NCBI RefSeq assembly: GCF_000317835.1
Contig: NC_019793.1
Coordinates: forward strand, 496,001 to 560,000
Length of the DNA: 64,000 bases
Source: Deinococcus peraridilitoris DSM 19664
GTDB lineage: Bacteria > Deinococcota > Deinococci > Deinococcales > Deinococcaceae
Reading direction: 5' to 3'
Of the stretch, positions 44,289-53,038 are shown one piece after another. A program made the position numbers and the translations under genes. Each line of letters begins with the position of its first letter. Position 1 is the stretch's first letter. The notes under the pieces were generated by a model. The model did no database searches. It saw only the letters and a program-made list of their open reading frames with translations, and had not been told where the DNA came from.

Positions 44289-45158
44289 TCACAGATCCCG
44301 GCGCCGGAACAGCAGCAGGGCCAGAATCAAGGCAATCAGGACGTAAGCGCCCGCCCAGATCAGCAGGGCAGTGGTGGGCGGCTCTGTCCCAATGAACGGA
44401 TTGCCTCCACCCCGGACGTAGCGCTGAAAATTCAGGTACTCACTGGGTTGCAGGTAATACGACGCGCCTTTCCAGAGCGAATCGGCCGGCATGGCGTAGC
44501 TGCTCCAGGTGCCCAGCCGGGCCAGCATGGGGGTATCGGTGAATTCGCCGATGCTGTTCAGAATTCCGCCTGCAAAGCCGACCCCGTACAGCAGGAATAC
44601 GCCGATTCCGTTGGCGAGCGTCGTGAAGATGGTCCCTCCCAGAATGGTCAGGGTGAGCAGCAGCAACACCGTCAGGTTCATCAGCAGCACGGCCGGCACC
44701 GGGTCGGGCGGCATGAAGCCGGTCAACAGACGCACGCCGACGATCAGACCGACCGACAGCAGCGAGACATACAGCACGTTGATGACCGCGAATCCCAGCC
44801 ACTTGCCCGCCACAATCTGGGTGCGTGAAACAGGCTTGTACGCCACGCTCTGGATGGTGCCGCTCTCGACCTCACCGCTGACGGCGCCGACGCTGGACAG
44901 CACTGCCATCAGACCACCCAGAAAATTGACGAGGTACAGTCCGAACAGGGTGGTGGCCGCATAAGAGAAACTCGCGGAGCGCAGCGGCCGGTCAAAGCCC
45001 AGTTCGCTCGCACGTTCGGCCAGGTTGCGCTCCAGCAGGTTCACGCCGTACAGATAGAATCCCAGAAACAGGAGGGTCAGCCCCAGCAGCGTGATGACCA
45101 GACGGCGGCGCACCGCCTCGCGCAGGGTGAGTTCGGCCACCAGCAGCAGCCCTTTCAC
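44289..45158 (-). CDS. ABC-2 type transporter permease
   Basis: 289 residues with about six transmembrane segments: 15-37, 63-88, 115-140, 155-180, 185-205 and 262-282. The AVSGEVESGTIQSVAYKPVSRTQIVAGKW loop after helix 2 is typical of NosY/ABC-2 permeases. It overlaps the ATPase gene by ATGA and forms an exporter with it. Substrate unknown. Confidence 0.88.
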   Translation of the reverse strand: MKGLLLVAELTLREAVRRRLVITLLGLTLLFLGFYLYGVNLLERNLAERASELGFDRPLRSASFSYAATTLFGLYLVNFLGGLMAVLSSVGAVSGEVESGTIQSVAYKPVSRTQIVAGKWLGFAVINVLYVSLLSVGLIVGVRLLTGFMPPDPVPAVLLMNLTVLLLLTLTILGGTIFTTLANGIGVFLLYGVGFAGGILNSIGEFTDTPMLARLGTWSSYAMPADSLWKGASYYLQPSEYLNFQRYVRGGGNPFIGTEPPTTALLIWAGAYVLIALILALLLFRRRDL

Positions 45159-46069
45159 CGGTCGCCGCCTTTCTCGATCAACCGGACGAAAAGATCCTCC
45201 AGGTCCGGTTTGTGCGGGGTAAGCGCGTAAAGCCGGGCGCCACTGCCTACCACCAGCTCCGCCACGCGCGGTGCGTGGTGTTCGTCGGCCAGTTCGAGGC
45301 GCGCGCGTCCTTCGCCCAGTGCGGCAACCGCGCCGAGTTTGCGCAGTTTTGCCATCACCTCGGGAGTCAGACGATCGGCCTGCACGTCGAGGGTGAGCGC
45401 CGGTCCGAGCAGTTCACGCAAGGTGCCTGCCTGCAACATCTGCCCCTGGTTCACAAAGGCCACCCGGTCACAGGTCTGCTCGACTTCGCTCAGCAGGTGC
45501 GAATTGAGGAACACGGTCACCCCGGAATCCTTGAGCGAGTGGATGATATTGCGCACCTCGACGCGCCCCAGGGGATCGAGGGCACTGGTCGGTTCGTCCA
45601 GAAAAATCAGTTTGGGTCCGTGAATGAGGGCCTGCGCGATGCCGATGCGTTGCAGCATTCCCTTGGAATACCCGCGCAGCTCGTCACGTCCGCGGCCTTC
45701 CAGACCGACCAGCTTGAGGGCTTCCGGGGCACGCTCGCGCACCGCCCGACGGGAAAGGCCCGCCAACCGGCCGTGAAAGGCCAGGAACTCATTGCCGGTC
45801 ATCCAGGTATGAAACCGGAACTGCTCGGGCAGGAAGCCCAGCTGACGCCGCACCTGCGGGCTCTCAACCGAACCTCCCAGCACGCGCACCGTTCCGGAAG
45901 ATGGCTTGACCAGCCCGAGCAGCATCTTGACAGTGGTGCTCTTACCGGCCCCGTTGGGTCCCAGGAAGCCGAACACTTCGCCCTGGCTGACTTCCAGATC
46001 GAGCGACCGGACGACTGCGCGCTGTTTGTATTCTTTTCGCAGCTGCCTCGTTTCGATGGCGAGCGTCAC
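45155..46069 (-). CDS. ABC transporter ATP-binding protein
   Basis: 304 residues from GTG 46069 (AAAGGA upstream); the open frame to 46123 has no better start. Walker A GPNGAGKST, Q-loop FLPEQ, signature LRGYSKGMLQRIGIAQAL, Walker B LIFLDEPTSALDP and switch His in LNSHLLSEVEQ. The C-terminal 80 residues form the regulatory extension common in CcmA/NatA-type ATPases. Operates with the permease encoded next. Confidence 0.93.
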   Translation of the reverse strand: MTLAIETRQLRKEYKQRAVVRSLDLEVSQGEVFGFLGPNGAGKSTTVKMLLGLVKPSSGTVRVLGGSVESPQVRRQLGFLPEQFRFHTWMTGNEFLAFHGRLAGLSRRAVRERAPEALKLVGLEGRGRDELRGYSKGMLQRIGIAQALIHGPKLIFLDEPTSALDPLGRVEVRNIIHSLKDSGVTVFLNSHLLSEVEQTCDRVAFVNQGQMLQAGTLRELLGPALTLDVQADRLTPEVMAKLRKLGAVAALGEGRARLELADEHHAPRVAELVVGSGARLYALTPHKPDLEDLFVRLIEKGGDR

Positions 46070-46113
46070 GCCTGTTGTTCCTTTCGCATGCTGTCTATTT
46101 CGCCATCTTCCGG

Positions 46114-46159
46114 GCGACCGCACAGGGGGGAAGTTCGCACTTCCCCCCTGTGCGGTCGC
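46114..46159. terminator. Very long perfect hairpin
   Basis: A 21-base perfect stem starting GCGACCGCACAGGGGGGAAG with a four-base loop lies between the aldo/keto reductase and ABC genes, both on the minus strand. No U tract follows, so it may act as terminator, attenuator or mRNA end protector. Confidence 0.6.
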
Positions 46160-46169
46160 TTTGCCGGTC

Positions 46170-47111
46170 TTACTTGAGGATCTCGTCGATGCGCGACACG
46201 ACTTCGGCGTCGAGCTTCACGCCGCTCGCGGCGACGTTGTCCTCGACCTGCTGCACCTTGGTGGCACCCATGATGACGCTCGACACACCACTCTGTCGCA
46301 GCGCCCAGGCCAGCGCCAGCTGCGAGCGGGTAATGCCCAGTTCGTCGGCGATGGGTTTGAGCGCTTTCACGCGGGCGCGGTTTTCCTCGGTCACGAAGTT
46401 CTTGCCCCAATTTTCGTTGTCGGTCAGGCGGCTGCCCTCGGGCATACCCTCGTCGTACTTGCCGGTCAGCATGCCCATGGCAAGTGGACTCCAGACCACC
46501 AGTCCCACCCCGGCGCTCTCGGTGTAAGGCAGGATTTCACCCTCGACCCGCTCACGGCGCAGCATGCTGTACTCGGGCTGCTCGGTCACCGGGCCGTAGA
46601 GCCCGTGGCTGCGCGCGAACTCCACTGCCTCAGCGATGCGCGCGGCGGGCCACATGCTCGTACCCCAGTACATCGCGCGCCCCGTGCGGACCACATGGTC
46701 AAAGGCCATGACAATTTCTTCCATCGGCACGCTCGGGTCGTAGCGGTGCGCGAAGTAGATGTCGAGATAATCAGTGCCAAGCCGCTGCAGGGACTTGTCG
46801 ATGCTTTCCAGCACGTGCTTGCGTGACAGTCCACGGTCGTTCACGTCGTCGCTCATAGGCCAGAAGACCTTGCTGGAAATCACCAGTTCCGAGCGAGGCA
46901 GTTCGCGCAGCACCGCGCCCATCATCTCCTCGCTCTTGCCGCGTGCGTACACGTCGGCCTGATCGAAGAAGTTGATGCCCGATTCATGGGCCTTCAGGAC
47001 GATGTCACGCACCATCTGCTGGTCGTTGACGCTGTGCCCGAAGGTGACCCAGCCACCCAGGGCGATTTCCGAGACTTTCAGGCCGCTTTTGCCGAGATTA
47101 CGGTACTCCAT
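46170..47111 (-). CDS. Aldo/keto reductase (potassium channel beta-subunit type)
   Basis: 313 residues from ATG 47111, seven bases after TACGAT; a start nine bases upstream is also possible. Catalytic tetrad: Asp and Tyr in FFDQADVYARGKSEE, Lys in VISSKVFW, His in YFAHRYDP. NADPH site residues appear in GVSSVIMGATKVQQVEDN. The MEYRNLGKSGLKVSEIALG start and QPEYSMLRRERVEGEILP segment match the KvBeta/YghZ group. It reduces aldehydes or ketones using NADPH; physiological substrate unknown. Confidence 0.93.
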   Translation of the reverse strand: MEYRNLGKSGLKVSEIALGGWVTFGHSVNDQQMVRDIVLKAHESGINFFDQADVYARGKSEEMMGAVLRELPRSELVISSKVFWPMSDDVNDRGLSRKHVLESIDKSLQRLGTDYLDIYFAHRYDPSVPMEEIVMAFDHVVRTGRAMYWGTSMWPAARIAEAVEFARSHGLYGPVTEQPEYSMLRRERVEGEILPYTESAGVGLVVWSPLAMGMLTGKYDEGMPEGSRLTDNENWGKNFVTEENRARVKALKPIADELGITRSQLALAWALRQSGVSSVIMGATKVQQVEDNVAASGVKLDAEVVSRIDEILK

Positions 47112-47237
47112 GCGCGCCATCGTACGGGCGGATACGGTGCACAAGGTGCGTGAAAGTCACATTTGACCCGACGCGTCCAGCGTGGTTCACGTCATCGGAA
47201 TGGTGCCACGCCTCGTCCCGTTGCAAAAGTGCCTTTA

Positions 47238-47627
47238 GAGCGTTTGTCCATTCCACCCTTGGAGGAAGACACGCCATCAATTCCATTGTCTTGGGCAGAA
47301 TGGACGCCCTACAGGACGCCGGCCCGCGTCTTCTTGGCCAGAACGGACTCGCATGAGCAAGCCTGGCCGCTTGGGCAGAACGGACGCGCGCAAGCCCTCA
47401 AACCGCTTTGAGGGCTGTCCTGCGCAAGACGCCCTTATGGACGCCTGCCCGCGTCTTGGGCAGAACGGACGCCCTTAAGGACGCCTGCCCGCTTCCAAAC
47501 GCTCCTGGTCAAGGTCACTTGCTCCCCGCGCTGACAGCGTGCCCAAAAGCGGTTTCGGGCACTGCGCGCTCTCCGCTCGGTCAAAGACATTGACCAAAAA
47601 CCTATCCATGTCTTTGACAATCGCTTT
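47238..47627. repeat. Long dispersed repeat, copy B (MITE-like)
   Basis: About 390 bases. Shares both ends, the initial 60 bases and the last 230 bases with copy A at 34334, with few mismatches, and has additional GGGCAGAA(C/T)GGACGC units in between (four in total, one degenerate). Ends: GAGCGTTTGTC and, inward from the right, AAAGCGATTGTC. Flanking TTA on the left equals the TTA that is the stop codon of the kinase-like gene on the right. Reading frames inside are artefacts. 47121-47237 before it contains only the reductase upstream region. Confidence 0.8.
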
Positions 47628-48795
47628 AGTGCGGCGGCTCTTTGGGGAGGGTGAACGAAAAGGTCGCACCCTGACCGGGCACGCTTTCGGCACGGATGAC
47701 CCCCCGGTGCAGGGTCACAATCCGCCGGGCGCTGGCCAGACCGACCCCGGCTCCTTCGAAGGACTCGCTGCCGGGCAACCGGCCGAACATCTGAAAGAGC
47801 CGCTCGGCGTACTGGACGTTAAAGCCGATTCCGTTGTCCGAAACGCCAATTGTATGGCGATGCTCGTCTTCCACGTGCCAGACCCGGATTTCCGTGGTGT
47901 CGCGCCCCTGTGAGAATTTGAGGGCGTTCGAGAGCAGGTTGCCCAGCAGTTGCCGCAAGAGCATCAGGTCACCCTGAACCGTGGGCAGCTCCGCGATCTG
48001 CCAGCGCACACGGCGCCCCGCCGAGAGAGGCTCCAGATCACTGCGCACCTGCACCACCAGCTGCGAGAGGGGCACGGCAGTGAAGCGCAGTTCACGTTCT
48101 CCCAGGCTGGAAAAGGCCACCAGTTCGTCGATGAGGCTGTTCATCCGCTCGCTCGATTGGCGGATGATATTCAGGTACTGCAGGGCTTTTTCGTCCAGCG
48201 CGCCGTCGAGACGCTTTTCGAGCAGGTGCGTAAAACCACGAATGTGCCCAATGGGCTGTCGCAGATCCCTGGAAATCGAGTAGGTCATGCCTTGCAAGTC
48301 GAGTGCCAGCTCCTGCAGCCTGAGCGTCCGCTCCTCGATCTGGCGCTCCAGAACGGCGTTGAGTCGCCGGACTTCCGCTTCAGCTTCCCGGACACGCAAC
48401 AGCGCGCGCACGGTGGCCACCAGCACCGTCGGTTCAATCGGGTGCGCCAGGTACGCGTCCGCTCCCACATCGAGGCCGAACGCCATGTTCTGGGCGCTTA
48501 AATGCGAGGCCGACACCATCAGGATCGGCAAGTGAGTGAACTGCTCATCGGCCTTGAGCTGACGACAGACCTCAAATCCGTCCATGTCGGGGAGATTCAC
48601 GTCCAACACAATCAGGTCGGGTTCATCCAGTGCCCGTTCCAGCGCTGCCGCACCGCTCGCGGCCTCCAGCACTTCGAAGCCGGCCCGAATCAGCGTCCGG
48701 CTGGTCAGGTAGCGCCCCGCATCGTTGTCATCCACCACCAGAAGGCGATAAAGGGTGCGCACCACGGATGCGGACGGTGCAGAAACTTCAGGCAT
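47626..48795 (-). CDS. Receiver-kinase hybrid lacking the phospho-accepting His
   Basis: 389 residues from ATG 48795. Residues 15-130 are a receiver domain (VVDDNDAGRYL, phospho-Asp in LIVLDVNLPDMDG, late Lys region). A coiled coil leads to a HisKA-like segment that reads YSISRDLRQPIGHIRGF: the His of the usual S-H-D-L-R-x-P is Arg, encoded AGG. The HATPase domain keeps NALKFS, DNGIGFN and GAGVGLASARRIV. It may act as a receiver-controlled ATPase or dimer partner rather than a kinase. Last gene of the stressosome operon; starts inside the preceding gene's end. Confidence 0.85.
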   Translation of the reverse strand: MPEVSAPSASVVRTLYRLLVVDDNDAGRYLTSRTLIRAGFEVLEAASGAAALERALDEPDLIVLDVNLPDMDGFEVCRQLKADEQFTHLPILMVSASHLSAQNMAFGLDVGADAYLAHPIEPTVLVATVRALLRVREAEAEVRRLNAVLERQIEERTLRLQELALDLQGMTYSISRDLRQPIGHIRGFTHLLEKRLDGALDEKALQYLNIIRQSSERMNSLIDELVAFSSLGERELRFTAVPLSQLVVQVRSDLEPLSAGRRVRWQIAELPTVQGDLMLLRQLLGNLLSNALKFSQGRDTTEIRVWHVEDEHRHTIGVSDNGIGFNVQYAERLFQMFGRLPGSESFEGAGVGLASARRIVTLHRGVIRAESVPGQGATFSFTLPKEPPH

Positions 48796-50182
48796 CACAT
48801 TCACCCTCGTTCCGCTCGCTTTTCTCTCTGCTTCCTTCTAACTCGCGCTCCGGCAACACCAACGGCAGCTCAACCCAAAAGCGTGAGCCCTGTCCGGGCG
48901 CGCTGCTCACGCCAACCTGCCCCTGCAGCAACCCCGCAAGCTTGCTGGCCAGCGAGAGCCCCAGGCCTGTGCCGCCCGAGCGCGCTCCGTGCTGCGGACC
49001 AACCTGCGAAAAATCACGAAACAGCCGCATCAGGTCGTCGGGAGCGATGCCGGCACCCGTATCAGTCACCTCGATGCGTACGGCCTGAGCGCCGCAGCGC
49101 GTCGCGGAGACACGAATCTCGCCTTGTTCGGTGAACTTCAGCGCGTTGGAGATGAAGTTCCGCAGAATCTGGGACAGTTTCCCTTGATCGCTGAACAAAG
49201 CCGGCAGTTCACCGACGTCTTCGAAGACCAGCCGCACGTCCGGATTGACCAGCAGTGGCTGGAACAGCGCCCGGAGGGTGGAGAACAGTTGAGCGAGTTC
49301 GAAGTTCGCCGGATACACTTCCGTTTTGCCGGCCTCGACTTTGGCCACGTCGAGCAGGTCATTCACCATCTGCAGCAATTCTCCGGTGGAACGGCGAATC
49401 AGCTCCAGCTGCTTGTCCTGTTCCGGCGACAGCTCGCCGTCCTGGCGCTCCAGCAAAATGCGCGAAAGCCCCAGAATCGAGTTGAGCGGGGTACGGAATT
49501 CATGGCTCATGTAGGAAAAGAACATCGACTTGACGTGGTTGGCTTCACGCAGGCGCTCGGCCTTGTCTTCCAGCTCACTGTACAAGGCGACCACGCCACG
49601 GTTTGTATCTTCGAGTTCCCTGTTGAGGACGCGCAGCTGCTCTTCACGTTGCGCGAGGTCCTCCAATGCGCGGAGCAGCTCCTGGTTCTGGGCCTGCAGC
49701 TCCTCGACAGCACTGGCGGGCCGCAGCTTACTGAGTTCGGCAGCGAGCCGTTTCGTGCCAAGTTCACGCAACGCGGGCGTGCTCGGCAGCGCTTTGCCGA
49801 CTTGCACGGTGGTCCCCTTACCCGGGCTGCTGGAAATCTCGAAAGCGTCCACCAGACGGCGCGTACTGCGCAGCCCCAACCCCCTCCCGGTAGGAGAATC
49901 GAAGCGACCTTCCAGAACGTCTTGCAACCGAGGAATGCCCGGCCCCTGGTCAGTGACCCTCACGTACAGCATCTGGGCTTGGGCATCGAGCACGTACTCC
50001 ACCTGCCCGCCTCCAGCGTAGGTGTAGGCGTTACGAACAAGTTCGGACACGGCAGTGGCCAAACGTGTCTGTCCCTGCGAGGACACACCCAGCCGGTCCG
50101 CGAGGTGCTTGGTATTCGCGCGCACCGTGACGACATCCTGTTCGGCGCGAACGGGGACACGCAGCAACACTTCGGGATTCAC
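48788..50182 (-). CDS. Histidine kinase with an extra N-terminal RsbT/RsbW-like ATPase domain
   Basis: 464 residues. Residues 5-130 are an anti-sigma-type HATPase (TAVSELVRNAYTYAGGG as the N box, DQGPGIP, GLGLRSTRRLVD). A coiled coil at about 160-220 connects to HisKA with intact FFSYMSHEFRTPLNSILGL and a second HATPase (NALKFTE, DTGAGI, GTGLGLSLASKLA). No transmembrane helix. The N-terminal domain probably links the kinase to the RsbS/RsbR complex made from the same operon. Overlaps both neighbours. Confidence 0.9.
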   Translation of the reverse strand: MNPEVLLRVPVRAEQDVVTVRANTKHLADRLGVSSQGQTRLATAVSELVRNAYTYAGGGQVEYVLDAQAQMLYVRVTDQGPGIPRLQDVLEGRFDSPTGRGLGLRSTRRLVDAFEISSSPGKGTTVQVGKALPSTPALRELGTKRLAAELSKLRPASAVEELQAQNQELLRALEDLAQREEQLRVLNRELEDTNRGVVALYSELEDKAERLREANHVKSMFFSYMSHEFRTPLNSILGLSRILLERQDGELSPEQDKQLELIRRSTGELLQMVNDLLDVAKVEAGKTEVYPANFELAQLFSTLRALFQPLLVNPDVRLVFEDVGELPALFSDQGKLSQILRNFISNALKFTEQGEIRVSATRCGAQAVRIEVTDTGAGIAPDDLMRLFRDFSQVGPQHGARSGGTGLGLSLASKLAGLLQGQVGVSSAPGQGSRFWVELPLVLPERELEGSREKSERNEGECDA

Positions 50183-51180
50183 GCTTCGCGCTCTTTCACA
50201 ACGACCACCGTCACGTCGTCACGCTCGCGGTTGAAGTCCCGGTACAGCACGCCCGCGATGACCGCCGCCCGACGGCGCAACAGGCCAGGATACTTCGCGA
50301 GGTTCCAGGTGCTGGCGAGGCCGTCAGTGTGCATCACCAACACGTCACCAGCTGCCCAGGGAAGAACATATTCCTGAAATTTACGCGCTTCCTGCCCCAA
50401 AGTACCGTTGTGCGACATCAGCCCCCGTCGGCCCTGCAAGGACAGCACCACGCCGGAAATGTTCCCGACTCCTGCAAAACGCAGGGTACCGGTCTCGATG
50501 TCGAGTTCGGCCATAGCGCCCACCGCGCCCCGGGTCGCCCGCAGGGCTTCGTGGATACGCTCCAGCATGGCGTGGGGGCCCAGATTCGGATGGTCAAAAA
50601 ATACCCTGTCTGCCGCGCGCGCCGCTTCGTTGGCCAGCAGGCCGTGTCCCAGCCCGTCCACCACCGTCAGCCGCACCTGGGCTCCTGAAGCGGTCAATGA
50701 CCAGCCGTCCCCGCTCACACGCTCTTTCGGGTGCGGCAGGCGGACGGTGCCCGCATCGATTCGGGCGTTCGCCGGCAGCGCGCCGTGTTTTGCGAAGAGC
50801 TGCGCGAACACCACCGTCCCCATCCCGGCCAGGGTGTAAACATCGTGCGTATTCGACAGGCGGCTGACCGCACCCAGACCGGTGCCTGGCGTACCGGCCG
50901 TGGAGTAACCGTCTCGCATGACTTCACCGACACGGGCAATGCCTGGGCCACGGTCCAGGGAGAGCAGCTCCAGCACCGCGGCGTCAGTCGACTGAATCAG
51001 CAGTTCACCGCCGTGCGGCGTGTGTTTGATCAGGTTGGTCGCCAGCTCGGTTGTAACGATGGCCACGTCTGACAGTCGGGACTCGCTGAAACCCAGCGTA
51101 CTCGCACGCTCAACGGCCAGCCGCCGGGCTTCGCTGACGGCGCTGGCTTCACGGATAGCAACGGCAATGGACACCGACAC
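50179..51180 (-). CDS. ATPase-PP2C fusion phosphatase (RsbX-like)
   Basis: 333 residues. The N-terminal 130 residues are a HATPase_c_2 domain ([39 protein letters not shown]). The C-terminal 190 are a SpoIIE/RsbX-type PP2C serine phosphatase with VVDGLGHGLLANEAA, GVGNISGVVLS, LVMHTDGLAS and RDDVTVVVV. In stressosome systems RsbX removes phosphates from RsbR and RsbS to reset the complex. The fusion to an ATPase domain is the notable feature. Confidence 0.88.
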   Translation of the reverse strand: MSVSIAVAIREASAVSEARRLAVERASTLGFSESRLSDVAIVTTELATNLIKHTPHGGELLIQSTDAAVLELLSLDRGPGIARVGEVMRDGYSTAGTPGTGLGAVSRLSNTHDVYTLAGMGTVVFAQLFAKHGALPANARIDAGTVRLPHPKERVSGDGWSLTASGAQVRLTVVDGLGHGLLANEAARAADRVFFDHPNLGPHAMLERIHEALRATRGAVGAMAELDIETGTLRFAGVGNISGVVLSLQGRRGLMSHNGTLGQEARKFQEYVLPWAAGDVLVMHTDGLASTWNLAKYPGLLRRRAAVIAGVLYRDFNRERDDVTVVVVKEREA

Positions 51181-51223
51181 GTCAATTCCGCCGTTTCGGT
51201 GGTGCGGGAATCTTTATCATGGG

Positions 51224-51631
51224 CTACTTCCACTTCACGATGGTCACCCGTGTGTACTGGCCGGGCAGGGTATCAATGGAAAACTCACTCATCAGGCGCT
51301 GCGCTCCACTGAGCCCGAGCCCCAGCCCACCGCCGGTAGTGTAACCGTCGGTGAGCGCCAGGGCGATATCGGGAATACCTGGGCCCTGGTCTTCGAAGGT
51401 AAGCCGCAGACCGCGCCGAGGCGCGTGGTGAGGTTCGAGCTGCACGTGGCCTCCCCCACCGTGAACCAGGGTATTGCGGGCCAGTTCGGACGCGGCCGTG
51501 ACCAGCTTCGTCTGATCGACCAGTCCAAAACCCAGCTCGACGGCCAGCTGACGTACGGCCTGCCGGACACGCACAACGTCATCCTCGCTTCGCACGGCCA
51601 TGCGGTCATTCCGCGCGGTCGACGTCGACAT
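51224..51631 (-). CDS. rsbT: Stressosome switch kinase RsbT
   Basis: 135 residues from ATG 51631 (GAGGAC just upstream), 26 bases inside the rsbS end; ATG 51601 is an alternative. HATPase fold with VRQLAVELGFGLVDQTKLVTAASELARNTLVHGGGG, DQGPGIPDIALALTDG and GGLGLGLSGAQRLMSEF. RsbT phosphorylates RsbS and RsbR; once freed it activates a downstream partner. Here no RsbU is present, and the following genes encode other effectors. Confidence 0.88.
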   Translation of the reverse strand: MSTSTARNDRMAVRSEDDVVRVRQAVRQLAVELGFGLVDQTKLVTAASELARNTLVHGGGGHVQLEPHHAPRRGLRLTFEDQGPGIPDIALALTDGYTTGGGLGLGLSGAQRLMSEFSIDTLPGQYTRVTIVKWK

Positions 51632-52007
51632 TCAGGTCCTCACTTCGCCCTTGAAACCGCAGGCCCAGAAGCTCCATGCCCTTTTCGACGTTCAGCGCAG
51701 TCTCGACGTGCTGCCAGGTGACCCCCAGCTCGACCAGCGTAATGGCAACGGCCGGCTGCATTCCCACGATGACCGTTTGCGCGTCCAGAATGCGCGCCAT
51801 CGAGGCGACGTTGCCCAGCACGCGGCCGATGAACGAGTCGACGATTTCCAGTCCTGAGATGTCGATCAGCACGCCACGCGCGCTGGTTTCGACGATCCTG
51901 GAGGTCAGGTCGTCTTGCAAGATCAGCGCCAGGCGGTCGTAAATGTCCGTCTGAATGCTGACCAGCAGGCAATCGCCCAACTTGAGAACTGGAATGCGCT
52001 CGGTCAT
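51606..52007 (-). CDS. rsbS: Stressosome STAS protein RsbS
   Basis: 133 residues from ATG 52007, ATGA overlap with rsbR; an open frame further upstream overlaps rsbR. Single STAS domain: PVLKLGDCLLVSIQTDIYDR, VLIDISGLEIVDSFIGRVLG with the Ser that RsbT phosphorylates in B. subtilis RsbS, then VIVGMQPAVAITLVELGV. It forms the core of the stressosome with RsbR. Confidence 0.9.
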   Translation of the reverse strand: MTERIPVLKLGDCLLVSIQTDIYDRLALILQDDLTSRIVETSARGVLIDISGLEIVDSFIGRVLGNVASMARILDAQTVIVGMQPAVAITLVELGVTWQHVETALNVEKGMELLGLRFQGRSEDLNVDVDRAE

Positions 52008-52867
52008 GACCGGGCACTGCGCGTCACGCTGTACCCTTTGCGGGCAAGCGCGACCTGAATGGCGTCGGCAAGGCTCGACTTGGTGATCACGCCGCTCAGA
52101 TCGATGCCCAGGTGCACGATGGTCTGAGCGATCTGCGGACGAATGCCGCTGATGATGCACTCCGCGCCCATCAGCTTCGCGGCAGCCACGGTGCGCAGCA
52201 GGTGCTGCGCCACCAGCGTGTCGACGGTGGGCACCCCGGTGATGTCGATGATCGCCAACGTCGAACCGGTCTCGACGATGCGCTGCAGCAACGATTCCAT
52301 CACCACCTGCGTGCGTTCGCTGTCGAGCGTACCGATCAAGGGAACCGCCACTACCCCTTCCCAGACCTTGATCACTGGGGTCGAGAGTTCGAGTACTTCC
52401 TGACGCTGGCGTTCGATGATCTCCTCGCGGCCACGCTGAAAAACCTCGACGGTAAAGAGACCCAGCTGATCGATGAGCACCGTGGACGTCCAGAGTTCGT
52501 TGGCCAGCTGCTCGGGCTGACCGGTCAGCACGGTCCGGAGTCCCTCGAACAGGGGCTGCTTGAAGGACATGACGAACATTGCCACTTCGGACGAGGAAAA
52601 ACCCTGCATCACCCGTTTATTCGAGAGTCGCTCCAGAAACGACTTGACGTCCTGCCAGGCCGCGCTGTCGATGTTGGCGAGGTTTCCACCCGCCACCGCC
52701 TGCGAAAACACGCTGATGAATTCCTGCGACTCACGCCGAAGCTCGGCCTCACCGATCAGGTCGCGGCGCATGTTGGCAGCGGCGAGCTGGTGAGCAAGCC
52801 ACGTCTGCAAGAAGGTGGTCGGGTCGTGCTGAAGGGCTTGTGCGATCGCGCTTGATGTGGTGGTCAT
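52004..52867 (-). CDS. rsbR: Stressosome sensor-scaffold RsbR
   Basis: 287 residues from ATG 52867, with CCGGAG six bases upstream; the frame to 52966 is not supported. The N-terminal 145 residues are all-helical and resemble the RsbRD/globin-like sensor region. The C-terminal STAS domain has VAVPLIGTLDSERTQ, IIDITGVPTVDTL and CIISGIRPQIAQTIVHLG, with Thr at the two positions phosphorylated in B. subtilis RsbRA. First gene of a six-gene operon. The sensed signal is unknown. Confidence 0.9.
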   Translation of the reverse strand: MTTTSSAIAQALQHDPTTFLQTWLAHQLAAANMRRDLIGEAELRRESQEFISVFSQAVAGGNLANIDSAAWQDVKSFLERLSNKRVMQGFSSSEVAMFVMSFKQPLFEGLRTVLTGQPEQLANELWTSTVLIDQLGLFTVEVFQRGREEIIERQRQEVLELSTPVIKVWEGVVAVPLIGTLDSERTQVVMESLLQRIVETGSTLAIIDITGVPTVDTLVAQHLLRTVAAAKLMGAECIISGIRPQIAQTIVHLGIDLSGVITKSSLADAIQVALARKGYSVTRSARS

Positions 52868-53038
52868 GGAGTCTCCGGAAAACTGTGGAATTGCAATACG
52901 AATCAGGTTTCGGCACCTTGTAAGTTCCGGCCCAGCATAGCGCACCGCCTGTGAAAGCCTTTCCACGGAAGGGGGGATGACGCAGCGTTCACACCCTCAC
53001 CGAGTGCATCCAACTCACCAAGCTTCCGAAGCGCCCCG

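Noticed and set aside
48788..52867. Classical RsbU/RsbV/RsbW sigma-B partner switch
   Set aside because: No RsbU N-terminal domain, RsbV-type antagonist or sigma factor gene is present; the phosphatase carries an ATPase domain and resembles RsbX in function and position.
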